NCBI GenBank assembly: GCA_040877415.1
Contig: JBBDNV010000193.1
Location: 1 to 10,450 of the forward strand
Direction of reading: 5' to 3'
DNA length: 10,450 nt
DNA from: JBBDNV01 sp040877415
GTDB taxonomy: Bacteria; Planctomycetota; Planctomycetia; Pirellulales; PALSA-1355
A model generated the notes under the pieces. The model had not been told where the DNA came from. It worked only from the letters and a program-made list of their open reading frames with translations, and made no database searches. The translations under genes were made by a program, and so were the position numbers. Shown piece after piece: positions 1-6,253 of this stretch (position 1 is its first letter; the number at the start of each line of letters is the position of its first letter).

Positions 1-1
1 C

Positions 2-727
2 CGCTTCGCCCTGGTCATGGGACAGAAGAACCAATTGTGGTGGGACCTGCCGGCGCAGGAGTCGTTCCGCCTGCACCAGCAGATTTATTGCATCGAACCG
101 GCGCAGTTCGAACGCCGCCGCGACGAGCTGGTCGACCTGCTCGGCGTGCGCACGTTGCTCGGCCAGCCGGTGCGCGAGCTGTCGTTGGGCGAGCGCATGA
201 AAATGGAACTGATCGCGGCGCTGTTGCACTCGCCGGAAGTGCTGTTTCTCGACGAGCCGACGATCGGGCTGGACGTGATCGCCCAACACCACATCCAGTC
301 GTTTCTGCGCCACTACCAGCAGTTGCGCAACATGACCGTGCTGTTGACGAGCCATTATATGAAGGACGTGGCGGCGCTGTGCCGGCGGGTGGTCATCATC
401 GCCTACGGGCAAATCATCTACGACGGCTCGCTGGGGGGCATCGTCGATCGATTCAGCGGGCACAAGATCATTACGCTGGTGTTTCCGGGCGAGACTTTGC
501 CGCATGGGCTCGCGCAATTTGGCGAAGTGCTGGAGGAGCAGGCGCCGCGCGTCAAGCTGCGGGTGGATCGCAGCGGCAGCGCCAGGGCGTTGTCGGCCAT
601 TCTGGCACGGCACACCGTCGAAGACGTCAGCGTCGAGGATCCGCCGCTCGAGGAAGTGATCGCCGAGATGTTTTCGCTGGCGTCCGAACAAGCCGACCGC
701 CCAGCCGCGAAGCCGCAGGTGGTGTAA
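2..727 (+). CDS. ABC-2 exporter ATP-binding protein, 5' end beyond the window
   Basis: This is the ATPase subunit of an ABC exporter; it hydrolyses ATP to power the two membrane subunits encoded next. The reading frame is open to the window edge (RFALV precedes the first internal ATG at 17), so the N-terminus with the Walker A loop is missing and 241 residues are visible. The Q-loop region reads GQKNQLWWDLP. The signature motif LSLGER lies at 179-196. Walker B is LFLDEP, with its Asp codon at 251 and the catalytic Glu at 254. The H-loop His is at 353 in LLTSHY. The GQ-x-QLWWDLP wording is typical of ATPases paired with DUF990 permeases, such as the cyanobacterial methyl viologen exporter. The C-terminal 80 or so residues form the accessory domain common in DrrA-like ATPases. 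The permease gene starts 41 nt after the stop, so the genes are very likely co-transcribed. The substrate cannot be read from sequence. Confidence 0.95.
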   Translation, partial: RFALVMGQKNQLWWDLPAQESFRLHQQIYCIEPAQFERRRDELVDLLGVRTLLGQPVRELSLGERMKMELIAALLHSPEVLFLDEPTIGLDVIAQHHIQSFLRHYQQLRNMTVLLTSHYMKDVAALCRRVVIIAYGQIIYDGSLGGIVDRFSGHKIITLVFPGETLPHGLAQFGEVLEEQAPRVKLRVDRSGSARALSAILARHTVEDVSVEDPPLEEVIAEMFSLASEQADRPAAKPQVV

Positions 728-755
728 GTTTAGCCCGGAGCCGAGGGCGACGGGC
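728..755 (+). repeat. Family A hairpin repeat, copy 1
   Basis: The element starts with GTTTAG on the base after the ATPase stop codon. Its left arm CCCG-GA-GCC (734-742) pairs with its right arm GGC-GA-CGGG (746-754), leaving loop GAG. The two GA steps face each other as a tandem G-A/A-G mismatch. A further G733-C755 pair closes the stem. It lies inside the exporter operon, between ATPase and permease, and has no T-run, so it is unlikely to be a strong intrinsic terminator. An effect on RNA stability or on downstream expression is possible but is inference. Confidence 0.85.
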
Positions 756-768
756 GGGATGAGAGAGT

Positions 769-1644
769 ATGCACGCCAACACCTCAGGAAGCCCGGCCGG
801 GCACGCGGCTCTTACGCCGCGGTGGACGCTATTGACGTGGTGGACCATTTTGCGCATTTCGCTCGAAGAGCGGCTGGTGTATCGCGGCGATTTTGCGCTG
901 GGAACGCTGATGAGGTTCCTGCCGCTGGTGACGCAGGTGTTTCTGTGGAACGCGATCTTTCAGGCGGTCGCATCCGCCGGCGAAGGGGCCACCATCGCCG
1001 GTTACACCTACCGCGAAATGGTCGCCTATTACCTGCTGACGCAAATCAGCCGGGCCTTTTCCAGCATGCCCGGCCTGGCCTCGAATATTGCCCTGCAGAT
1101 TCGCAACGGCGAAATCAAGAAATACCTGATCCAGCCGGTCGACCTCGTCGGGTTTTTGTTGCTGGGGCGAACGGCCCACAAGCTGGTGTACTACGTGGTG
1201 GCGGCCGGGCCTTTTGCGCTGGTGTTCTTCCTGTGCCGCGGATTCTTCGACGGCTGGCCCGAAGCGACGACCATGCTGGCGTTCGTGGCATCGCTTTTGA
1301 TGTCGTTTCTGCTGGGGTTCTTTCTGGAAGCCACGCTGGGCATGGTCGGGTTCTGGTTTCTCGAGGTCAGCTCACTGCTGTTCGTTTACATGCTGTTTTC
1401 GTTCTTTTTCTCCGGCCACATGTTTCCGATCGACATGCTGCCGGGCTTTTGGGCCACCCTGGTGCGCGCGATCCCGCTGCAATACCTGGCCTACTTCCCG
1501 GCCGCGGTGTTCCTGGGCAAAGTCCAGGGACCGGATTTGGCCTGGGGACTTTTGATACAGCTCGCCTGGGTGCTGTTTTTCATGGGGTTGTGCCGGCTGG
1601 CGTTTAACCTGGGGGTGAAGCGCTACAGCGGCTACGGCGGGTGA
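769..1644 (+). CDS. ABC-2 family exporter permease (DUF990 type), first subunit
   Basis: This integral inner-membrane subunit of 291 residues forms half of the exporter channel. After a soluble start with Arg-rich ISLEERLVYRGDF, there are about six hydrophobic segments, at roughly residues 44-66, 136-156, 168-190, 196-216, 225-248 and 258-280. The stretch NGEIKKYLIQPVD (about 113-125) matches the conserved cytoplasmic GxI/L-x-LI-x-P segment of ABC-2 family 6 permeases, thought to contact the ATPase. The C-terminal RYSGYGG is also typical. Length and topology fit the family. The ATG at 769 follows a weak purine-rich ribosome site (GAGAGA). The gene sits 41 nt after the ATPase and 36 nt before the second permease, so the transporter is probably a heterodimer of two different permeases with an ATPase dimer. 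The family assignment is firm; the cargo is unknown. Confidence 0.93.
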   Translation: MHANTSGSPAGHAALTPRWTLLTWWTILRISLEERLVYRGDFALGTLMRFLPLVTQVFLWNAIFQAVASAGEGATIAGYTYREMVAYYLLTQISRAFSSMPGLASNIALQIRNGEIKKYLIQPVDLVGFLLLGRTAHKLVYYVVAAGPFALVFFLCRGFFDGWPEATTMLAFVASLLMSFLLGFFLEATLGMVGFWFLEVSSLLFVYMLFSFFFSGHMFPIDMLPGFWATLVRAIPLQYLAYFPAAVFLGKVQGPDLAWGLLIQLAWVLFFMGLCRLAFNLGVKRYSGYGG

Positions 1645-1711
1645 AGAGGGAAGGCAAGGCAGAAGGCAGAAGGCAGAAGGATGAAGGCAGAAGGCAGAAG
1701 GATGAAGGAGG
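1645..1711 (+). repeat. Family B purine heptad repeat at the permease-permease junction
   Basis: A 7-nt unit of the type GAAGGCA or GAAGGAT is repeated about nine times with small variations, beginning right after the stop codon of the first permease. The sense strand is almost entirely purine. Each GAAGGATG stretch contains a Shine-Dalgarno-like GAAGGA overlapping an ATG. The second permease frame begins within it. The same heptad recurs at 7107-7137 and, inverted, at 7246-7275. Confidence 0.85.
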
Positions 1712-2559
1712 AAGCGCGCGGGGGCGCGGGCGTTGGGTTGCATCCGTCGTACTGGCGCGTGTTTCTTGCCTTCGCGCGCAACAGCCTGGTGCGCGACATG
1801 ACGTTTCGCTCGAATTTCATCATCGAGGGCGTCACGTCGGTCGTGTGGATGGCGATGAACCTGGGCTACTACCTGTTGATCTTCCAGTTCACCAACTCGA
1901 TCGGCGAAGACACCGGCTGGGGTCAATACGAGTTCTTCGTCTTCCTGGCGACCACGCTGTTCATCAACAGCATCGTGCAGGCGTTTTTCATGCCCAATGC
2001 CGAGGAGTTCAGCGAGCTGGTGCGCACCGGCGGACTCGACTTCGCGCTCTTGAAGCCGATCGACACGCAATTCCTGATTTCGTTGAACAAGATCAACTGG
2101 TCGTCCCTGGCCAACCTCCTTTTTGCGCTTGCACTGCTCGGCTACTCGCTCGTTCACTTGCCGGTTTTGCCGGGGTTGGTCCAGGTGTTGCTCTATCCGC
2201 TGTACCTGGCTTGCGGCGTGGCGATTCTCTACAGCGTGATGATCACGTTGGCGGCCACGAGCGTCTGGCTGGGAAGAAACCAGACGCTTTACGACTTCTG
2301 GTTTTACATCACCAACTTCTCGCGCTACCCGATGGAAATCTATCGCGGCACGGTCGGCGGGCCATTGCAGTGGTTCTTCACGTTCATCATTCCGGTGCTG
2401 ATCGTGGTGAACGTGCCCGCGCGGCTGATGGCCAAGCCGCTTTCCGCCCAGAGTTGGCCCCTTGCGCTGTTCGGCCTGGTGGCGGCAGCCGGCTCGCTGT
2501 GGGTTTCGCGGCTGATATTCACCACCGCGATGAAAAGCTACCGTAGCGCCAGCAGTTGA
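1681..2559 (+). CDS. ABC-2 family exporter permease (DUF990 type), second subunit
   Basis: This second inner-membrane subunit of the exporter has 292 residues from the ATG at 1681 or 285 from the ATG at 1702. Both starts lie inside the heptad repeat, so the first residues (MKAEGRRMKEEA) are repeat-encoded. Recognisable family sequence starts around SYWRVFLAFARNSLVRDMTF. Conserved landmarks are LVRTGGLDFALLKPID (the ATPase-contact segment), a TM-rich centre, and FTFIIPVLIVVNVPA near the C-terminus, a hallmark of DUF990 permeases. The terminal YRSASS also fits the family. A TTG at 1738 is a further possible start, but no well-spaced ribosome site supports it. The 36 nt at the 3' end of this gene are repeated 71 nt downstream around a family A element. 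The role in the heteromeric exporter is firm; the exact start is not. Confidence 0.92.
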   Translation: MKAEGRRMKEEARGGAGVGLHPSYWRVFLAFARNSLVRDMTFRSNFIIEGVTSVVWMAMNLGYYLLIFQFTNSIGEDTGWGQYEFFVFLATTLFINSIVQAFFMPNAEEFSELVRTGGLDFALLKPIDTQFLISLNKINWSSLANLLFALALLGYSLVHLPVLPGLVQVLLYPLYLACGVAILYSVMITLAATSVWLGRNQTLYDFWFYITNFSRYPMEIYRGTVGGPLQWFFTFIIPVLIVVNVPARLMAKPLSAQSWPLALFGLVAAAGSLWVSRLIFTTAMKSYRSASS

Positions 2560-2633
2560 GTCACGTTTAGCCCGGAGCCAACGGCGACGGGCAATGAGCG
2601 ATGAAAAGCTACCGTAGCGCCAGCAACTGAGTC
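2527..2633 (+). repeat. 36-bp direct duplication of the permease 3' end, 71-nt spacing
   Basis: Bases 2527-2562, covering the last 10 codons and the stop of the second permease, recur at 2598-2633 with two differences (GCAGTTGAG versus GCAACTGAG). The two copies are 71 nt apart and flank a family A hairpin. Each copy contains the small palindrome GCTACCGTAGC. The first copy is coding and agrees with the usual C-terminus of the family, so the second copy is probably derived from it. Confidence 0.9.
2565..2592 (+). repeat. Family A hairpin repeat, copy 2
   Basis: GTTTAG is followed by left arm CCCG-GA-GCC (2571-2579), loop AAC and right arm GGC-GA-CGGG (2583-2591), closed by G2570-C2592. It lies five nt after the stop codon of the second permease, in the same strand sense, in the gap before the convergent msrB gene. 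Confidence 0.85.
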
Positions 2634-2676
2634 GGATCAGTTAGATAGCGAACGCGACGCTTTGCCGAGCGGCGCG

Positions 2677-3279
2677 TCACTTGCCCGCTTCTTTGCCGGC
2701 GCCCGCGGCGTCCTTTTTCTCGAATTCGAGCGCCGCCGAATTCATGCAGTAGCGTTGGCCGGTCGGCCGGGGGCCGTCGTCGAACAGGTGGCCCAAGTGG
2801 GCGCCGCAGTTGTTGCACATCACTTCGGTGCGGATCGTGCCGTACGAGCGATCCAGCTCGGTGTGCAGGTTTTCCGAATGGCCGGCGGCAAAGAAGCTCG
2901 GCCAGCCGCAACCCGAGTCGTACTTCGTGTCCGAATCGAACAGCTCCGCTCCGCAGCAGACGCACTTGTACTTGCCCGGCTCCTGGTGGTTGCAATAGGC
3001 GCCGGCAAAGGCCGGCTCGGTGGCCTTGTTGCGAGTGACTTCGTATTGCTCGGGCGTCAATTGGGCCCGCCACTGGTCGTCGGTTTTGGTGATCTTAGGC
3101 ACGAAAGTCGATTCCTTTGCGGCGGCCGAATTCGCGGAACTCTCAGCGTCGTCATTCTGCCAGAACCGGCCGGTCACGGCCAGCACGGCCGCGAGCGCTA
3201 AGAGGGCCACGCTCCAACGTTTGAGCCTGAGCCCCGAGGGTTCTGTTTGCTCGCCGGTCGCGTTGTGCGGGTCGGCCAT
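2677..3279 (-). CDS. msrB: Peptide-methionine (R)-S-oxide reductase, membrane anchored
   Basis: MsrB reduces methionine-R-sulfoxide in oxidised proteins. The protein has 200 residues. Residues 22-38 are a hydrophobic helix (VALLALAAVLAVTG), probably an uncleaved anchor or signal, which would place the enzyme outside the cytoplasm. The catalytic domain spans about 64-187. Zinc is bound by C106/C109 (CVCC) and C155/C158 (CNNC). The catalytic Cys is C178 in RYCMNSAAL, and the likely resolving Cys is C124 in SGCGWPSF. The C-terminal tail is Ala/Gly/Lys-rich. The frame stays open upstream to 3570, but the ATG at 3279 has AGGAG (3290-3294) ten bases ahead and starts a sensible N-region, whereas the upstream extension is low in domain-like sequence. 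The gene is convergent with the exporter and divergent from the secreted protein at 3639. A reductant partner is not encoded here. Confidence 0.94.
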   Translation of the reverse strand: MADPHNATGEQTEPSGLRLKRWSVALLALAAVLAVTGRFWQNDDAESSANSAAAKESTFVPKITKTDDQWRAQLTPEQYEVTRNKATEPAFAGAYCNHQEPGKYKCVCCGAELFDSDTKYDSGCGWPSFFAAGHSENLHTELDRSYGTIRTEVMCNNCGAHLGHLFDDGPRPTGQRYCMNSAALEFEKKDAAGAGKEAGK

Positions 3280-3638
3280 ATCCGGGGATCTCCTGTGAAG
3301 ATGGGTCTCGTTCGATGCGGTTGCCAATATTCTCGGCGTACCGGCGAACACGCTGATACGGGATGGCTCGGGCCGCCAGCGGCCCCGGGGATATTTTAGC
3401 CGCTGCGTCCCGGGCCGGCTGGGGGAGTTTGTCGAGTGCGGGAACTTTGCGTCCGCGGGGCTGGCCGGCAGGCGGTGGGAAAATTCGCGTTTGCGGGGCA
3501 AAACGCTTGCACGCCCATCGGGGCCGGTTATTCTGATGAGGTGCTTCGACATTTGGTCAGTTGGTCGCAACAGCGGGGGCGGCCGGTCACGTCCGAAAGG
3601 CGCCCAAGATCACCACATTTTGTTTAACGGAGGGTTCG
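3280..3638. promoter_or_regulatory. Divergent intergenic region between msrB and the secreted-protein gene
   Basis: These 359 nt should carry both promoters. A GC-rich hairpin, GGGCCG (3370-3375) with CGGCCC (3380-3385) and loop CCAG, lies about 90-105 nt upstream of the msrB ATG. Beside it, on the minus strand, TAAAAT (3393-3398) could be a -10 box for msrB, without a convincing -35. The plus-strand candidate is listed separately. I see no small gene or RNA here. Confidence 0.4.
3507..3534 (+). promoter_or_regulatory. Candidate sigma70-type promoter of the secreted-protein gene
   Basis: TTGCAC (3507-3512) and TATTCT (3529-3534) are separated by 16 nt. They would give a 5' leader of roughly 100 nt before the ATG at 3639. 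The -35 match is weak (TTG only), so this is a tentative call. Confidence 0.3.
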
Positions 3639-4322
3639 ATGAGGAATCTCTTGTTGGGTATGGCCGCGCTGGCGGCAGGCGCGTTTGGCGCCGCTTCGGC
3701 TGTTGCCGAAGATTTGGAAATCCTTGATCCGCAAATCTCTCAAGCCTTCGCTCAATTCTTGTCGGAGGTAGCCGACAAGATTGAGAACCCGCAGGTCAAA
3801 ATCGAGGGCGAAATTGAAAAGGCTTGCGGCGTACACCGCGAACAAATCGGATTGATCCTCGTGCCGCAGAAGGGTCTCAAGCCCGAGGAAATCCCCGACA
3901 CGGTCAACAGTGATCCGGGCGGTCCAATTGGCCACTTGTTCATGTCGATCGGCTTTACGCCGGTCATCGAGGACAAGCCGCTCGACCCGGCGAAGATGCG
4001 CACGCTGAAGTTCACCGGACAAGACGGCACCGAGCAGACGGTCAGCTACCTGGCGCTGGCGGCGCGTCACACCGATGACGACGTGTGGCACCTCTACGGC
4101 TATGGGACCGACGAAAAGCCGGTTCTCGACATTCAAATCGCCGAGGGAACCGGACCCGGCACGCAGCCGTTGGCTCTGGAAGTGAAAGAGGTCGAAGACA
4201 ACACGGGCACGTGCTACGTGACGATTTTTGACCTGTACCAAACCAACTTCAAGATCACCTACAAGGAGCCGGCGGAAAAGGCTGCCGAGGAGAAACCCGC
4301 GGAGAAGTCCGCAGAGAAATAG
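3639..4322 (+). CDS. Secreted protein of unknown function with Lys/Glu/Ala tail
   Basis: I do not recognise a family for this 227-residue protein. It begins with a clean Sec signal peptide (MRNLLLGMAALAAGAFGAASAVA), with a likely cleavage after A23 (AVA|ED). The mature part starts acidic, then carries an alternating strand-like region with two cysteines (in EKACGVH and TGTCYVT) that could form a disulfide. It ends in a low-complexity tail of KPAEK/AAEEK repeats (about 210-227) that may be disordered or contact the cell envelope. The ATG at 3639 has GGAGG (3629-3633) five bases ahead. The frame is open to 3561 upstream, but that extension lacks a ribosome site and would bury the signal peptide. 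It is monocistronic, followed by an intrinsic terminator, and has a strong ribosome site, which together suggest fair expression. Codon use (more AAA, GAA and ATT) looks less GC-biased than in neighbouring genes. Confidence 0.88.
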   Translation: MRNLLLGMAALAAGAFGAASAVAEDLEILDPQISQAFAQFLSEVADKIENPQVKIEGEIEKACGVHREQIGLILVPQKGLKPEEIPDTVNSDPGGPIGHLFMSIGFTPVIEDKPLDPAKMRTLKFTGQDGTEQTVSYLALAARHTDDDVWHLYGYGTDEKPVLDIQIAEGTGPGTQPLALEVKEVEDNTGTCYVTIFDLYQTNFKITYKEPAEKAAEEKPAEKSAEK

Positions 4323-4396
4323 GGCGTGCGTCGGGGAAATAATGCGTCGGCATGAACGATCCGTGCCGCGCTTGTCCCAAAACGGAGCGATCGCCG

Positions 4397-4434
4397 GCGG
4401 CCCGGAGGAAATCCCTTCGGGCCGCTGTTTTTTT
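4397..4434 (+). terminator. Rho-independent terminator of the secreted-protein gene
   Basis: The stem GCGGCCCG (4397-4404) pairs with CGGGCCGC (4418-4425). AGG/CCT extends it inside, around loop AAAT. A seven-T run (4428-4434) follows, interrupted from the stem only by TG. This is the only strong stem plus T-tract in the window. Confidence 0.85.
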
Positions 4435-4477
4435 CCACGTAACCAGCGAGTCGAGGTCGCTGGCGGCACTGACGGAA

Positions 4478-4506
4478 GTTTAGCCCGGAGGCAACGCCGA
4501 CGGGGC
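4478..4506 (+). repeat. Family A hairpin repeat, copy 3 (in tandem unit 1)
   Basis: Left arm CCCG-GA-GGC (4484-4492), loop AAC, right arm GCC-GA-CGGG (4496-4504). Compared with copies 1, 2 and 5 the central inner pair is flipped on both arms (GCC/GGC becomes GGC/GCC), so pairing is kept although the sequence changed. It lies downstream of the terminator of the preceding gene, in the same sense. Confidence 0.85.
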
Positions 4507-4548
4507 GTGACATCCAGCGAGTCGCGGTCGCCCTCGGCACTGACGGAA

Positions 4549-4577
4549 GTTTAGCCCGGAGGCAACGCCGACGGGGC
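4549..4577 (+). repeat. Family A hairpin repeat, copy 4 (in tandem unit 2)
   Basis: Identical to copy 3 and exactly 71 nt downstream of it. It has the same GA/GA mismatch, the same flipped inner pair and loop AAC. Confidence 0.85.
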
Positions 4578-4642
4578 GTGACATCCGGCGAGTCGAGATC
4601 GCCAAGGGCGCTGACGGTGCACCGGAAAGGGAATAGAGTAGA

Positions 4643-6148
4643 ATGAAGGAGACTCGCTGCGGCAGCGGGCCGACGGATGGCCGCGGGCGTGCCCCAACAG
4701 GCCTCATTCGACGACGCGGAAAACAGATGGCTGTCGGTCAAAGGCACGATTGTTTCTCCTGCGGCGGCGCCCGCGGCGTCCCCGCTTGGGCGCGACGGGC
4801 TTCTTTCATTTTGGGGCTGTGCTCAGTGGCGGTTTTTCAAGCGGCCGCCTTGCACGGCGGGCAGCCGGGCAAGGGCAAAGTGGTATTGCCGGGGCCGTCG
4901 GACGTGCCGCCCGCCGAGCGAACCGCGAAAGGGCCCGACGGAGTGGCCGATTACCGCTCCACCCATTTCGTGCTGCACACCGATTTGTCGTCCCAGGAGG
5001 CCGGTGGGCTGCTGCGCCGCCTGGAAACCATGCTGGCGCTCGTCTCGAATTACTGGGGCCGCCCGCTCGAGGGCACGATCGAGTGCTACGTCGTGAGGGA
5101 TTTGGGCGCTTGGCCCGAAGATGCCCTCGATCGCTCGGGGCGCGCGAAGATCGAGCAAGGGGCGGGCATCACGCACGTCGAAACGCTCAATCGCGGTCCG
5201 CAGGTGCTTTCCGCCAAAGCGGTGGTCTATGCGGCGGCCGATCGCGGCACGCCCGAGCATGAAGCGGTGCACGCCTACTGCGGCCAGACGTTCGGCCGCA
5301 TGGGGCCGCTGTGGTATTCCGAAGGAATGGCCGAGATGGGGCAGTACTGGCGTCAGGGAGACACGAGCGTCCATTGTCCGGCGTACGTGATCGACTATCT
5401 GCGCGCGAGCCGAGCGAAACCGGTTCGTCGGATCCTGGCCGAGGACGACACGGGACCGCGCGGCGCGGCGCCGATTCGCACCGGCGACTCGTGGCAGAAT
5501 TATTCCTGGCGGTGGGCCCTGTGCCATCTATTGGCCAACAACCCGAACTACGCCGATCGCTTCCGCCCGTTGGGTCTCGGCTACCTGAGCGGCGCGCCGG
5601 TGAGTTTTGCCGACACCTACGGCGCGATGATGGACGAGATCGAATTCGAGTACCGCTTTTTTCTCCGGCACGTCGACGAGGGATATCGGGTCGATCTGTG
5701 CGGTTGGAATTGGAAGCGCAAATTCCGCGAGCCGGCCGGCTCTGCCGTCGTACGTTCGCGGATCGTGGCCAATCGCGGTTGGCAGCCGTCCGGCGCGATT
5801 TTGCACCGCGGAGAGAAATACGATTACACGGCCGGCGGCATCTGGCAGATCGCCCCGCAGCGGCGCGACGTCACGGCCGATGGACTGGACGACGGCGCCG
5901 GGCGGCTCGAAGGGGTGATCTTTCGGGATTTCAACTTGAGCGAGCCGTTTGCACTTTCCGCTTGCGGCACTTTTACAGCACCCCACGACGGCCGATTGTT
6001 CCTGCGCTGCCGCGACAAGTGGAACGAGCTAGCGGACAACAGCGGTTTCGTGGCGGTGAAGATCAAGAATTCGGGCGCAGGCGACGAACTAGCGCGTCCG
6101 AATCGCACGGCGACCATCGAGCCTCCCCGCCCGGCGGACGCCGAGTAG
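4643..6148 (+). CDS. Secreted HExxH metallopeptidase-like protein with C-terminal lectin-like domain
   Basis: This 501-residue protein is probably exported, with a hydrophobic segment at about 54-70 (SFILGLCSVAVFQAAAL). The N-region is long from the ATG at 4643; the ATG at 4727 gives a more usual signal peptide, and neither has a strong ribosome site. Residues about 100-340 resemble the DUF1570/peptidase MA-like group. HEAVH is at 206-210, and E227 in WYSEGMAE is the probable third zinc ligand (gluzincin pattern). W242-region residues and SWRWALCHLL follow as in that group. Residues about 370-480 (GWQPSGAILHRGEKYDYTAGGIWQ, then LFLRCRDKWNELADNSGFVAVKI) resemble the PA-IL/LecA-like beta-sandwich found in planctomycete secreted proteins. 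It may degrade or process cell-surface or polysaccharide-associated protein, but the substrate is unknown. Both halves are recognised by motif only; no search was possible. Confidence 0.85.
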   Translation: MKETRCGSGPTDGRGRAPTGLIRRRGKQMAVGQRHDCFSCGGARGVPAWARRASFILGLCSVAVFQAAALHGGQPGKGKVVLPGPSDVPPAERTAKGPDGVADYRSTHFVLHTDLSSQEAGGLLRRLETMLALVSNYWGRPLEGTIECYVVRDLGAWPEDALDRSGRAKIEQGAGITHVETLNRGPQVLSAKAVVYAAADRGTPEHEAVHAYCGQTFGRMGPLWYSEGMAEMGQYWRQGDTSVHCPAYVIDYLRASRAKPVRRILAEDDTGPRGAAPIRTGDSWQNYSWRWALCHLLANNPNYADRFRPLGLGYLSGAPVSFADTYGAMMDEIEFEYRFFLRHVDEGYRVDLCGWNWKRKFREPAGSAVVRSRIVANRGWQPSGAILHRGEKYDYTAGGIWQIAPQRRDVTADGLDDGAGRLEGVIFRDFNLSEPFALSACGTFTAPHDGRLFLRCRDKWNELADNSGFVAVKIKNSGAGDELARPNRTATIEPPRPADAE

Positions 6149-6253
6149 CGCGGGATTCCTCTCCCGCCGCGGGCGTCGTGCGTGTAAGATATCAATGTTC
6201 ACCGCACCGCCCAACGCTCGCCGCCCCCCGCAAACCGCACGTCGCAATCATTG
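6149..6253. other. Intergenic gap with a hairpin after the metallopeptidase gene
   Basis: GCGGGA (6150-6155) pairs with TCCCGC (6162-6167) around loop TTCCTC, starting two bases after the TAG stop. There is no T-run, so termination here is doubtful. TAAGAT (6185-6190) could be a -10 box for the next gene, but no -35 match is evident. Confidence 0.45.

Larger units (their letters stand above)
4443..4620 (+). repeat. 71-bp tandem repeat, about 2.5 units, each with two hairpins
   Basis: Unit 1 is 4443-4513, unit 2 is 4514-4584, and a partial third unit runs from 4585 to about 4620. Each unit opens with a small hairpin. In unit 1 this is perfect: CCAGCGA (4443-4449) with TCGCTGG (4457-4463) and loop GTCGAGG. 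After GGCACTGACGGAA comes a family A hairpin. In unit 3 the first stem keeps GGCGA/TCGCC with an A-T to G-C exchange relative to unit 1. The array fills the gap between the terminator and the metallopeptidase gene. Confidence 0.9.

Noticed and set aside
1372..2157. A 261-codon minus-strand frame across the two permease genes
   Set aside because: It runs through the heptad repeat (giving LHPSAF-type repeats) and antisense to two well-supported permeases.
3280..3570. Upstream in-frame extension of msrB by 97 codons
   Set aside because: The ATG at 3279 has a good AGGAG site and a sensible membrane anchor. The extension is Arg/Pro-rich and covers the probable promoter region.
4443..4620. CRISPR array
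   Set aside because: There are only 2.5 units of 71 bp that are similar over their whole length, with no unique spacers and no cas genes.
4259..4747. A 162-codon minus-strand frame across the tandem repeat
   Set aside because: It consists largely of translated repeat (SRPVGVASGLNFRQC twice) and overlaps the terminator and the end of a secreted-protein gene.
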